A stretch of 28,436 nucleotides of DNA from CAYMWF01 sp964394085 [NCBI: uncultured Gemmatimonadota bacterium] (GCA_964394085.1 CAYMWF010000055.1:1-28436); one strand, 5' to 3'. Positions 16,901-24,004 are shown, counted from the first letter of the stretch. Translations and numbers: made by a program. The notes: generated from the sequence alone by a model not told the origin.

Positions 16901-17284
16901 TTCGAGATGGATCTGTCCGCGGACTGGAGCCCCCGCCCCGGGTGGCGGTTCAGGCTCGGCGGAGAAGGAGGGTGGGAGAGCATCGACTACGGGGAGCCCG
17001 GTCGTCTTGTAAACCTCGCGCTCCTCCCGTCGATACGCTACTCCCCCACGAGGAAAACGCGAATCGACGCCGGTTCGGAGCACAGCTACCTGGTTTCCCG
17101 CTCCGGATCGCTCCCGGTTTCGTTCCGGGGCGGGAAATCCGAGGGATTATCCCACGAGCTGCGCATCCAGGGCGTCTACGGGCTGGGGAGGTATACCGAG
17201 TTCTCCGCTGAATGGCAGATGAGGGTCGAGCCGGACTACCCGGTCTTCAACGAGATCAAGGCCGAACTGACGGCATATTTTTAA
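13913..17284 (+). CDS. SprA-like outer-membrane beta-barrel protein (candidate export channel)
   Basis: The start is ATG 13913, overlapping the previous stop by 4 nt; a frame open from 13595 is only a shadow. The 1123-residue product has a signal peptide (MRVFVSLALLFACSPLRG). Two copies of a motif of the type V(N/D)GE-L--G-DY-I---(A/G)-ITF lie at about 56-94 and 299-349. A block SLDQSLHASISGQVAEGWEVR, then LPFQPEGTTEDLEELDRIYIELES and FGDFAY, matches my recollection of the SprA N-terminal layout (FDFDQKI..VTGK.G.K.., EDEIIKxIEAGN). The rest is alternating amphipathic strands and the last residue is F, typical of outer-membrane barrels. SprA/Sov is the T9SS channel but is about 2400 residues, so this would be a half-size relative. 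Family membership is an inference that needs profile or structure comparison. Confidence 0.5.
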   Translation: MRVFVSLALLFACSPLRGEILLGGSLYERSDIFPGRGNNGPYPLSASFVEPGSDSLLVNGEFLESGVDYRLDPTSGNLTFYRRVEPADTVEVHYRAFPIHFRHLYARRSAAMASFRDPQDGAAAGEEGAPGAVPGIPGGEWHETRRLKLFGSKSVGFTLGGGGFSLDQSLHASISGQVAEGWEVRAELSDQSLPFQPEGTTEDLEELDRIYIELESRRFNAVFGDFAYRPDEAEFFAVERKLEGVSCRYQDNAARMSGAAAVSPGRFNHTTFYGREGVQGPYELPGADGETGITVVAGTERIWVDGELQTRGSDNDYTISYDNAEITFTPWRLVTSESRIVADYEYVAGTFRKQLYSGSAGISLAGGALDFDAIFFSEEDDTGSPVTGELDEAELDALAAAGDDPSLAFVSGATASPDTTGDYSVGAAGSDTFYVYTPGEGAWQVVFNRARYGAGDYTREIADTGGLYYEYAGSGNGDYLPVVYLSLPGRTRIADLRMRAAGGPFSLSAETAFSINDPNVLSGGGGGSGEGGSAVLLEAAAAGEAAGGWRTGVSYKRIGETFATVGRVVSSRDDERWNEQGSLLRTGIEEWRVTGLACENGLLRMEGETAVADHDNGTREERYGASARLGKSGQPHEVKINASQLERSRLPETSSLERFFRKLEAEAVTKLGPLSPRLKYDHERRIPAASGEGVLYREYETGCTAGTAGKGVELDASATLRDDFSGEGWEADEKTARSWTTSGGLSFRLHSTAAGRCEVSHRERETFGDGGDGSSSSDLVRANLSFFPLNQSLRGDMEYELSGSDETRYLYRYVAVDPDSGTGLYRFDDDVGAWFRDADHGTHRRIREESGDSGRLLNAGFMTRLNFSPARYMDAPGFLKHVSCSFSLDLSGKTEDPSILSAALLRKNGYSVSLNRSLDGRIDIFPLRESFGWGLFVAASEIVDRIIVNSRRDNRRFRGGADVRWSPSEELSLSASGEAVTENEIQLDAESWETTGFEMDLSADWSPRPGWRFRLGGEGGWESIDYGEPGRLVNLALLPSIRYSPTRKTRIDAGSEHSYLVSRSGSLPVSFRGGKSEGLSHELRIQGVYGLGRYTEFSAEWQMRVEPDYPVFNEIKAELTAYF

Positions 17285-17444
17285 GTGCCATGTCAAGCAT
17301 CAAATGAAGCATCTTACTTGTCCTTTGTCGCTCCTGCTGCGTTTCGGCTTCAGTCACATAGCGCTGCTATGCTCCCTCAGCCGCGCCTTGCTGGAGCGAC
17401 AAATTACGTCGTAATATGCGTCATTTGTTACTTGACAGGGCACT
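17284..17444. repeat. 161-bp imperfect palindrome
   Basis: The whole stretch is symmetric about 17364. The outer arms (17284-17317 and 17411-17444) match at 29 of 34 positions as inverted repeats, with ends AGTGCC and GGCACT. An inner 11-bp block TTTGTCGCTCC (17324-17334) pairs perfectly with GGAGCGACAAA (17393-17403). The centre is CATAGC-GCT-GCTATG (17357-17371). The left end touches the last base of the SprA-like stop codon. It is probably a mobile or REP-like palindromic element and could also block transcription from either side. Confidence 0.9.
17388..17417 (+). promoter_or_regulatory. Candidate promoter inside the palindrome's right arm
   Basis: TTGCTG (17388-17393) and TAATAT (17412-17417) are 18 nt apart, with four of six consensus bases each. 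The expected start near 17424 would give a leader of about 45 nt for the DUF5674 gene. The call is tentative because the hexamers sit in repeat sequence. Confidence 0.3.
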
Positions 17445-17469
17445 AGAGGAGAAAATCCGGGAGGTGACA

Positions 17470-17817
17470 ATGGATATCAGAATAATAAGGCAGTCTGTTT
17501 CACGTAAGAGTCTGGAAGAGCTTGCAAAGGAGTATTATGAAGATCTGATCAAGGGGGTGGTTGACATGAAGCGCCAGATTGTGGCTCTGGGAGGCGAAAT
17601 GCATGCGGATGCGGAAAGTGTTCTATTAAAGGACGGTTCAGATCAATCGGACCTGTGGGGATTCAATATTCTGCCGGACCGGCCTGAGGAAGACTGTTTG
17701 ATTTATGAATCTTTTATCAATATCCGACCGAGAGACGACTACAGGGATTTAGAGGTGGAGAATCCGAAAATCCGGGAGGAAATGAAGCGGATTATCTTTG
17801 AAAAGGTGCGGTTATGA
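17470..17817 (+). CDS. DUF5674 family protein
   Basis: The start at 17470 is set by GGAGG at 17460-17464 with 5-nt spacing; a longer frame from 17416 begins inside the palindrome. The 115-residue protein is MDIRIIRQSVSRKSLEELAK... with the family-typical core VDMKRQIVALGGEMHADAE, then LLKDGSDQSDLWGFNI and FINIRPRDDYRDLEVENP. I recognise this as DUF5674, widespread and of unknown function. The gene is coupled by an ATGA overlap to a small partner. Base composition is unlike the neighbours: 27 G/C in 17521-17580 against 47 G/C in 16021-16080 of the preceding gene. Together with the palindrome this points to horizontal acquisition. Confidence 0.85.
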   Translation: MDIRIIRQSVSRKSLEELAKEYYEDLIKGVVDMKRQIVALGGEMHADAESVLLKDGSDQSDLWGFNILPDRPEEDCLIYESFINIRPRDDYRDLEVENPKIREEMKRIIFEKVRL

Positions 17818-18128
17818 TTGATGAGACCAGGTGGCGGAACAAGACTTTCTATGAACAGATGGGCAATATTGCGAGTGAACTGAGTCGAGCGGTTAAATTC
17901 AAAGAACAACAGGATTTCGGACATATGAATTCATCTTTGTGGAGAACCCTCGAAATGATCGATTTAACGATTGATGATAAAAGAAACATCTCAAGGTCGA
18001 GAGAGCTTTGCCGTTTCAAAGAGGTTTTAAGCGATTGGTACTGTCGAACCGGTGAATATAGAGTAAAGCCCGAGTCTCTGAAAAGCTATGCGCTGAACTT
18101 TGCGCTGCTGGCCGGAAAACAGAAATAA
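17814..18128 (+). CDS. Small helical partner of DUF5674
   Basis: The 104-residue protein begins MIDETRWRNKTFYEQMGNIA and includes SSLWRTLEMIDLTIDD and SRSRELCRFKEVLSDWY. It looks all-helical, with no signal peptide or membrane segment. From memory, similar small proteins with W(R/K)xKTFxEQMxNIxSE near the start and LELxDLTIDD in the middle occur next to DUF5674 in other bacteria, so the pair is probably a conserved unit; this recollection is unverified. It overlaps the DUF5674 stop by 4 nt. Composition is AT-rich (22 G/C in 17881-17940). The stop lies 12 nt before the Omp85 start, so the insertion reaches almost to that gene. The function is unknown; a toxin-antitoxin-like or regulatory pair is possible. 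Confidence 0.75.
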   Translation: MIDETRWRNKTFYEQMGNIASELSRAVKFKEQQDFGHMNSSLWRTLEMIDLTIDDKRNISRSRELCRFKEVLSDWYCRTGEYRVKPESLKSYALNFALLAGKQK

Positions 18129-18140
18129 TGAGATAATCGA

Positions 18141-19985
18141 TTGAATTTTCGTCTTCCATGGATACGGGTGAAACGGCCGGCCGCCGCCGGGGCGGTCCTG
18201 TTCGCCAGCCTTCTGTCGTCCGGCGCGGCCGCCGCCGCCTCCGGCGAGCCCGGCATCGCACCCGCGGATCCGGCTGATCGCACCGGCGCCGTCGCCGCAC
18301 CCCCGGCACCGGCCGAGCGTGCCGGCGGGGTCGCCCTCGCCGTCGAGATTACGGGCGCGGACTTCCTCTCCCGGGAGGAGTTGAAGGATGTCGTAATCGA
18401 CGCGGCCGGTCCCTGCAGCGGATCCGCCGATGCCGAGCGGATCCTCGATTCCGTCCTCGACCTGTATCGTTTCGAAGGTTTCGGCGCCGCCGCCGCGGAG
18501 GTTCGAATCACTGCAATCGACAGCAGCCTGGTTCGCTGCGGCGTCGTCGTAAACGAGGGCGGCCGATTCGTTCTATCAACCCTCCGGATCCGCGGCGGCA
18601 GCCGTTTCGGACCGGAGCGACTGGAGCGGATTTTCGGGATGCGGCCGGGTGATCCCCTGACCGTGGAAGCCGTCGAGGAAGGCGTGGAAAGGATTCTCGA
18701 TCTCTACGAGGGGTCGGGTCACCTCTTCGTGCGGGTGCGGCTGAAGCCGGAATGGCCCGCCGGCGGCGGCGCCGGAGAGCTTCAACTGCTTGTCGAGGAA
18801 GGTCCCAGGGCGATCATCGAGCTCGTGTCGCTGCCGGGGGATGCCGCGTCTCCGGAACTCGCCGCCAAGCTGTCGGGGCTGTGGCCCGGTTCGACGGCGA
18901 ATCCGCGCCGCCTTTCCGACGCCGCCGCCAGGCTCGGGCGGACCGGGTATTTCAAGCGGATCGGGGAGCCGGTCCTGAAGCGCGGAACCGCCATGGACCG
19001 GGTCGTTGTGGAAATCCCCGCGGAGCGCCTCCCCGGGAACACCATTGAAGGCCTGGCGGGATACGCGTCGGGCGACGGCGACGAAGAGAGCGCCTGGACC
19101 GGATACCTCCGGCTCTCCTTCATGGATATTTTCGGAACCGGGCGCGACGCTTCCGTTTACCTGGCCCAGCCGTCACCCGTCCTGCGGCGGTTCAACGCCC
19201 GGGTGAGGGACAACTGGTTTTTCGGCCTGCCTCCCGCCCTGGAAGTCGCCTTCGAGCAGGAAGTCGAAGACACCCTTTTCGTTTCGGTGTCCGGTTCCGC
19301 GTCCCTGTACTTCCCCCTGCCCGCGGCCGGTATCGAAGTATCCGCGGGATACGACATCGAACGGGTCTACAGCGCGGGCGGCAGCGGCAGCGGCGAAGAG
19401 CCGGCCCGCCGGGACAGGCTCGTCTGCGGATTCTATTTCGACGCAACCGATGACGCGTTCAATCCCTCCCGCGGTATGCGGGGAAGCGCGTCGGGCGCCT
19501 GGGGCCTGAGCCGTTTTCTCGAAACGGGCGTCCACACCGAGGAAGCCGAAGGCGAGTCGAAGCTGTCGGTCTATTTCAACCCGGCCGGACGGCATGTCCT
19601 GGCCCTCGAAGCCCACGCCTCGGGAAGGTTCGGCGGCGGGCGGCCTCTCCCGCGGTACCGTCTCATAGAAGTGGGCGGCTACAAAACGATTCGCGGATAC
19701 CACGAGGCGGAATGGCTGGTCCGGCGGGCGCTCTTCGGGCGGTTCGAATACCGTTTTCTGACCGGTCCGGGCTCCCGTCTTTTCATTTTTATTGATTCGG
19801 GATTCCTGATATGGGATAAATCGGGGGATGAGGGTGTGGAAGAACTTTCAACCTTCGTTTACGGCAGCGGATTCGGGATCCGGATGGAGTCCCGGCTCGG
19901 TGTGCTCGGTCTCGACTACGGCGTCGCCCCCGGGGACGGTCTTGCCGGCGGGAAGGTGCACCTGGGCATAGAAAATCGTTTTTAA
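18141..19985 (+). CDS. BamA/TamA-like Omp85 outer-membrane protein
   Basis: The 614-residue protein has a signal peptide and an alanine/proline-rich linker. Three POTRA-like domains follow (about 66-138, 144-222 and 225-295; for example GDPLTVEAVEEGVERILDLY). The barrel runs from about 300 and carries the Omp85 loop motif I517-R-G-Y520 in GGYKTIRGYHEAEW. The end, LGIENRF, has the terminal phenylalanine of outer-membrane barrels. Omp85 proteins insert or secrete proteins across the outer membrane. At 614 residues with three POTRAs it is shorter than BamA and closer to TamA size. The start chosen is TTG 18141; GTG 18168 (then KRPAAAGAVLF) is an equally good signal-peptide start. It follows the low-GC insert and may once have been joined to the Por-like operon. 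Confidence 0.85.
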   Translation: MNFRLPWIRVKRPAAAGAVLFASLLSSGAAAAASGEPGIAPADPADRTGAVAAPPAPAERAGGVALAVEITGADFLSREELKDVVIDAAGPCSGSADAERILDSVLDLYRFEGFGAAAAEVRITAIDSSLVRCGVVVNEGGRFVLSTLRIRGGSRFGPERLERIFGMRPGDPLTVEAVEEGVERILDLYEGSGHLFVRVRLKPEWPAGGGAGELQLLVEEGPRAIIELVSLPGDAASPELAAKLSGLWPGSTANPRRLSDAAARLGRTGYFKRIGEPVLKRGTAMDRVVVEIPAERLPGNTIEGLAGYASGDGDEESAWTGYLRLSFMDIFGTGRDASVYLAQPSPVLRRFNARVRDNWFFGLPPALEVAFEQEVEDTLFVSVSGSASLYFPLPAAGIEVSAGYDIERVYSAGGSGSGEEPARRDRLVCGFYFDATDDAFNPSRGMRGSASGAWGLSRFLETGVHTEEAEGESKLSVYFNPAGRHVLALEAHASGRFGGGRPLPRYRLIEVGGYKTIRGYHEAEWLVRRALFGRFEYRFLTGPGSRLFIFIDSGFLIWDKSGDEGVEELSTFVYGSGFGIRMESRLGVLGLDYGVAPGDGLAGGKVHLGIENRF

Positions 19986-20030
19986 AGCGGTTTACCGCAC
20001 TCCTTTCTTTTGATTTCGATATATATATAA

Positions 20031-20858
20031 ATGTACTTCGAAGCGCTTCTCGAACTTATCAGTCCTGTCAGCCTGGCGTTTTCTCTTTTCGCCTACGCGG
20101 CGGGCGTAATCATCGCCAGGGGAGATCCTTCCGCCGGCGGAATACTCCCGATCGGCTTCGCCGTGGTTTTTCTGTCCGCTTTCGACAGCATCATCAACCA
20201 GCTGGCCCGGTTCGAGGCAGACCGCAAGACCGCTCCCGACAAGCCGATAGCATCGGGCATAGTATCCAGGGAGGCCGCGGTGCTCTGGGCCGTGGTGTTC
20301 GGGGCGTCGGGGTGTCTGACCGCTTACACCGCGGGCGGGTGGCTGTTCGGTTTATACCTTGTCGGAGCGGTTCTCATCCTCCTTCGCACTTTCGTATTCG
20401 ACGGCAGGGTCCTCCTGGCCGGAGAGGTGACGGGGGGGCTGCTCGCCGCGGGGATACTCCTTCTCGGCGCGGCCGCCGGCGGCGGCTGGCTTCGCGGTCT
20501 CATCCCGTTTTTACTCGGCGTCGTCTTCGTCACGGGGATGCGCATCCTCGATTCGGTCGGTTCCCGGTCCGCTGACCGGAGCCCCGGCGGAAAACGGACG
20601 GTTGCAAGAGTCTTCGGCAGGTACAGGGCGGTATCCGTTGCCATCTACACTCTTCTGGCAGTAGTACCTCTTTCGTTCATACCCTATTTCTTCAGAATCT
20701 ACTCAGGCGGGTATCTGCAGCTTGCCTTCCTGGTGAATATCGTCATTGTAATAGCCATCCTGGCCCTGGACAGGGACATGTCGGCGAAAAACGCCACCAG
20801 GATCAGTTATCTTCTGAAGATAGCTCTGGTGCCCGGTATAATCGCATTTCTGGTTTGA
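20031..20858 (+). CDS. UbiA-like prenyltransferase family membrane protein, divergent
   Basis: The 275-residue polytopic membrane protein has about eight hydrophobic segments. UbiA enzymes transfer prenyl chains to aromatic or related acceptors in quinone, heme or lipid synthesis, using aspartate-rich motifs that bind magnesium. Here the first motif position reads N56-Q-L-A-R-F-E-A-D64, followed by DKPIASG (70-76), so two of the three aspartates of NDxxDxxxD are replaced by Q57 and R60. The second motif region, D174-SVGSRSA-D182 followed by GGKRTVARVFG, also lacks the middle aspartate. The fold is well supported but catalysis is doubtful. No ribosome-binding site precedes ATG 20031; instead there is a TA-run at 20019-20029. 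It lies 45 nt after the Omp85 gene and 24 nt before the TPR gene. Confidence 0.72.
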   Translation: MYFEALLELISPVSLAFSLFAYAAGVIIARGDPSAGGILPIGFAVVFLSAFDSIINQLARFEADRKTAPDKPIASGIVSREAAVLWAVVFGASGCLTAYTAGGWLFGLYLVGAVLILLRTFVFDGRVLLAGEVTGGLLAAGILLLGAAAGGGWLRGLIPFLLGVVFVTGMRILDSVGSRSADRSPGGKRTVARVFGRYRAVSVAIYTLLAVVPLSFIPYFFRIYSGGYLQLAFLVNIVIVIAILALDRDMSAKNATRISYLLKIALVPGIIAFLV

Positions 20859-20882
20859 CGGTTCCGTCATCCGGTAACTGTT

Positions 20883-23846
20883 ATGGGTAATCGTTTCTTT
20901 GCGCTCCTGGCGCTTACGGTTTTTCTATCCGTGCTCCGGGTTTCCGCCTGTCAGGCGTCCGAAGCCTCGACCGCCGGTCCGGAAGCGGTGGATCCCGATC
21001 CCGCGGTTTCTTCAGCCCCTCCCGGGTCCGCGGGGCAGGCTGCATCCGGCCCGACTGAACCGTGGCCGGCCGAGTCGGAGCGCATTCTCGAGCGGCTGTT
21101 CGAACTGCTCGGGCGGGAAGAGTGGGCGCAGGTCGCCGAATATGATCTTCCCGCGAACCTCCCTCCCCGGCTGGAAGCCCCCGCCTTCTGCCTGAAAGCC
21201 GCGGCGTATGCGGCCATGGACGATATCGACGCGGCCCGTGATTTTCTCGATCCGGACAGTCCCGGCTTCAATCCCCTATCCCTCGAACCGGAATTCTACC
21301 TTGCAGGCGAGCGAAAAACGGGTCTCGGTTACCTCGCGCTGCGTGAAGGCTCTCTGCGGGAGGCCGCCGGTTACCTGAATGCCGGATTTTCCCTCGGCTG
21401 CCTCGAAGCCGCCCTGGGCCTGCGGGCCGTCAGCCTGGCGGCGGGCGAGATCCCGCCGGCGGGGAATGTTCATCCCGGCGGCGACTGCCGGGCCTCCTGC
21501 AGGTTCGGGCGCGCCCTGGACGCCGCCTTTCACGAAGGTGAATGGGAGCGGTTATTTTCGATGTTCCCCGGGGATGGGGGACGTTTTCCGGTTTCCCGCC
21601 AGGGTGATATTCTATTTTTCGGGAATCCCGCTGAGTGGACGGGATGGATCGCCTCGGGGCTGAACGGTGAGCAGGGCGGGAATTCCGCCGGAAACAGCGG
21701 CGACCGGGCCGTGCTCGCCGCCGTGCGCGCGAACAGAACCGGCCCTGCGGCGGATCTCGTCTCCGCCCTCTCGGCCGCGGGGAACCCGGTGAGCAGGAGG
21801 TCCGCCGCCGCCGTCTACCTTGCCGCCGGGCGTGCCGAAGAAGCGATCGCGAAACTGCTTCCGGAAGGGGAGGATGAAATTTACGATGCCGGCACCTTCG
21901 CCGGGCTGGCCGCCGCCCTTGAAGCCGGTTCCCAAGAACCCGGGTTCCTTCATACCGCACTGGCCCTCGGACTCCCGGTCGATGCGGATCCGCCGCTGGC
22001 CGCCGCCGCCGCCGTCGTTCTGGCCGGGTCGCATCCGGGAAAAACCGCGAAATTGATCGAAACCGCCACGTCGCAGCCGGCGATGTATCCACGCGCCGCC
22101 ATCGAGGGGTACAGGGTGCTCCTCTGTCTCGCGGAAAAAAACGGACGTTCCGACCGCGAGCTGGAAACCGCGGGCGAGGCTCTTCTCCTGTTTCCCCGTG
22201 AAACCTGGCTCCTGGCCGAGCTCGCTTCCGCTTGCGCGGATGAAGATAACGCCGCGGGAGTTATCCGCGCCGTTGAAGCCGCCATGGAGAACGGGCCGCT
22301 GAGTCCGGACATGCGGTTCGGGCTCTTCAAGGTCTGCAGACGAGCCGGGATGCGAAACCTGGCCGCTTCCCTGCTCGAGGGAATCGACAGCGAGACCGTT
22401 TTCGCCGGGGGTGACGCCTCGCTGCTGGCATCCTGGTTCGCGGCCGAGGGAAGATTCGAGAAGGCTTACGAATTGTACGGGCGGCTGGCGGCGGACCGAC
22501 CGGGCAATCCCGGTTATTTTCTCCAGAGAGCCAGGCTCGGCGTCAAGCTGGGCTTCGCTGAAGAAGCGGCGGCCGACCTGGTGGAATGGCTCCGCCTCAC
22601 CGCAGGTTCCGGAACCGCCGCCGGCAATTGCCGCGGGAGCGGTCCGGATCCTCCTGATCCTCTCTCCTGGCTGGGCGGGTTCACCGCTTTCGATGATACT
22701 CTCGACGGCGATTGCGTGCTCGAAACAGTGGAACGGGCGGGAGAGGCGATGCCGCTGGATCCGCGCCTTGTCCACCAGCGGGCCCTGGTCCTCGAATACT
22801 GCGGCTCTCCCGGCGATGCGGCCGGCATACTGGCAGAGGTCGTTTTCGAAGCCGCATCTGAAAACCGGCTGCTTCGCAACGCGGGCCGTATTTTCAGATC
22901 CGGCGGTCTTCACGAGAAAGCCTTCGATGTTCGCCGCCTGCTCCTCGAAAAGGAGGACGCCTTTTTCGGGGATACTCTTTCGATGATGGTTTCGGCGCTG
23001 GAAACAGGGGAATATCCGGTAATCCTCCACATGGCCGGGCGGATGCCTCCCGGAAGGAAAACCGCCACGGTCCTTTATCTCGAGGGAGCCGCGGCCCGGG
23101 CCATGGATCTCTGCGAGCGAAGCCTCCCGCCTCTCCGCAAGGCGGTCTCTCTCGCCCCCGGCACTCTCGAATTCGTAAAGGAGCTCGCGGAAGCGACCAT
23201 CTGTTCAGGGAAGGCATTCGAAGGCGAGCTGGCCCTCGAAACCTGGATTTCGGATCATCCGGAGCACAGCGATCCCGGCTCCCTCTCGCTGCTCGGCAGG
23301 TGCGCCCTCGAAACGGGCAACACCTTCAAGGCCGGCGCCATGTTCCGCATGGCCCTGACCATCGAAGCCTGCAACCGGGATGCCCTGGCGGGACTTGTCG
23401 TTCTCGCTGAAACCGAGGGCGATGAAACAGCCGTCCTGGCCGGTATCGAACGTTTTCTCCTCTGTTATCCCGAGAGCGCGGCCGCGTACCGAACCCTTGC
23501 CGGACGCTACCACGAAGCGGGCAGGATCGACGACGCGGCCTGGACCCTGGAGCGATTCCGTGCGGCCTCCGAAGGTTTCGCCCCCCCGGACATGGAGTAT
23601 CTCGGTGATCTGTACGTGGCGGCCGAGCTTCCGGACCTCGCGGCATCGCGGTACCGGGCCGCCCTCGAGATGGAATCCGGGCTGATTTCGTGCCGGTTCA
23701 AGCTCGCCCTCGTCGAGATCCTGATCGGCAGGGAAAAAGAGGCCGCCGTTCTCCTGGAGGAGTATCTCAGGCGGGCGCTTCCGGGCCATCCGGATTTCGA
23801 AGCCGCGCGCAGGCTGCTCGCCCGGCTGAGGGGTGAAAACTATTGA
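20883..23846 (+). CDS. Large exported TPR-repeat protein, possible lipoprotein
   Basis: The 987-residue protein starts MGNRFFALLALTVFLSVLRV followed by SAC, a signal peptide with a possible lipobox V-S-A-C23. A short acidic/proline linker (about 25-60) precedes helical repeats through almost the whole protein. Clear TPR-like pairs lie toward the C-terminus, for example AYRTLAGRYHEAGRIDDAAW, YLGDLYVAAELPDLAASRYR and RFKLALVEILIGREKEAAVL. TPR solenoids bind other proteins; the partner is unknown. It has a low-quality ribosome-binding site and follows the UbiA-like gene by 24 nt, so the two are likely cotranscribed. Its stop codon lies inside the -35 box of the tRNA promoter. Confidence 0.8.
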   Translation: MGNRFFALLALTVFLSVLRVSACQASEASTAGPEAVDPDPAVSSAPPGSAGQAASGPTEPWPAESERILERLFELLGREEWAQVAEYDLPANLPPRLEAPAFCLKAAAYAAMDDIDAARDFLDPDSPGFNPLSLEPEFYLAGERKTGLGYLALREGSLREAAGYLNAGFSLGCLEAALGLRAVSLAAGEIPPAGNVHPGGDCRASCRFGRALDAAFHEGEWERLFSMFPGDGGRFPVSRQGDILFFGNPAEWTGWIASGLNGEQGGNSAGNSGDRAVLAAVRANRTGPAADLVSALSAAGNPVSRRSAAAVYLAAGRAEEAIAKLLPEGEDEIYDAGTFAGLAAALEAGSQEPGFLHTALALGLPVDADPPLAAAAAVVLAGSHPGKTAKLIETATSQPAMYPRAAIEGYRVLLCLAEKNGRSDRELETAGEALLLFPRETWLLAELASACADEDNAAGVIRAVEAAMENGPLSPDMRFGLFKVCRRAGMRNLAASLLEGIDSETVFAGGDASLLASWFAAEGRFEKAYELYGRLAADRPGNPGYFLQRARLGVKLGFAEEAAADLVEWLRLTAGSGTAAGNCRGSGPDPPDPLSWLGGFTAFDDTLDGDCVLETVERAGEAMPLDPRLVHQRALVLEYCGSPGDAAGILAEVVFEAASENRLLRNAGRIFRSGGLHEKAFDVRRLLLEKEDAFFGDTLSMMVSALETGEYPVILHMAGRMPPGRKTATVLYLEGAAARAMDLCERSLPPLRKAVSLAPGTLEFVKELAEATICSGKAFEGELALETWISDHPEHSDPGSLSLLGRCALETGNTFKAGAMFRMALTIEACNRDALAGLVVLAETEGDETAVLAGIERFLLCYPESAAAYRTLAGRYHEAGRIDDAAWTLERFRAASEGFAPPDMEYLGDLYVAAELPDLAASRYRAALEMESGLISCRFKLALVEILIGREKEAAVLLEEYLRRALPGHPDFEAARRLLARLRGENY

Positions 23847-23872
23847 CAGACAGGCTCGGGGATGCATACATT
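23843..23872 (+). promoter_or_regulatory. Promoter of tRNA-Gln
   Basis: A perfect TTGACA (23843-23848) and TACATT (23867-23872) are 18 nt apart, with the start expected near 23879, just before the mature tRNA 5' end. The -35 box contains the TGA stop (23844-23846) of the upstream TPR gene. Confidence 0.6.
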
Positions 23873-23884
23873 GCCGGTAACGAC

Positions 23885-23959
23885 TGGGGTGTAGTCAAGC
23901 GGTAAGACACAGGATTTTGGTTCCTGCATTCGTAGGTTCGAATCCTACCACCCCAGCCA
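23885..23959 (+). tRNA. tRNA-Gln (anticodon TTG)
   Basis: The full cloverleaf is readable. Acceptor stem TGGGGTG (23885-23891) pairs with CACCCCA (23949-23955). The anticodon stem is CAGGA/TCCTG with loop TTTTGGT, which places anticodon TTG at 23917-23919. The T arm is GTAGG-TTCGAAT-CCTAC. The discriminator is G23956 and CCA is encoded at 23957-23959. It reads glutamine codons CAA and CAG. It has its own promoter and terminator, so it is a single-gene unit. Confidence 0.97.
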
Positions 23960-23969
23960 GAAAAGCTCC

Positions 23970-23999
23970 CGCCGGCATACACGTGCCGGCGATATTTTT
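23970..23999 (+). terminator. Intrinsic terminator after tRNA-Gln
   Basis: An 8-bp perfect stem, CGCCGGCA (23970-23977) with TGCCGGCG (23984-23991), closes a 6-nt loop and is followed by ATATTTTT. It ends the tRNA transcript. The next gene's ATG is only 5 nt beyond the T-run. Confidence 0.85.
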
Positions 24000-24004
24000 G
24001 TAAG

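Noticed and set aside
17284-17444. Integron attC site
   Set aside because: The RYYYAAC/GTTRRRY core pair expected at attC ends is absent, and no integrase is seen.
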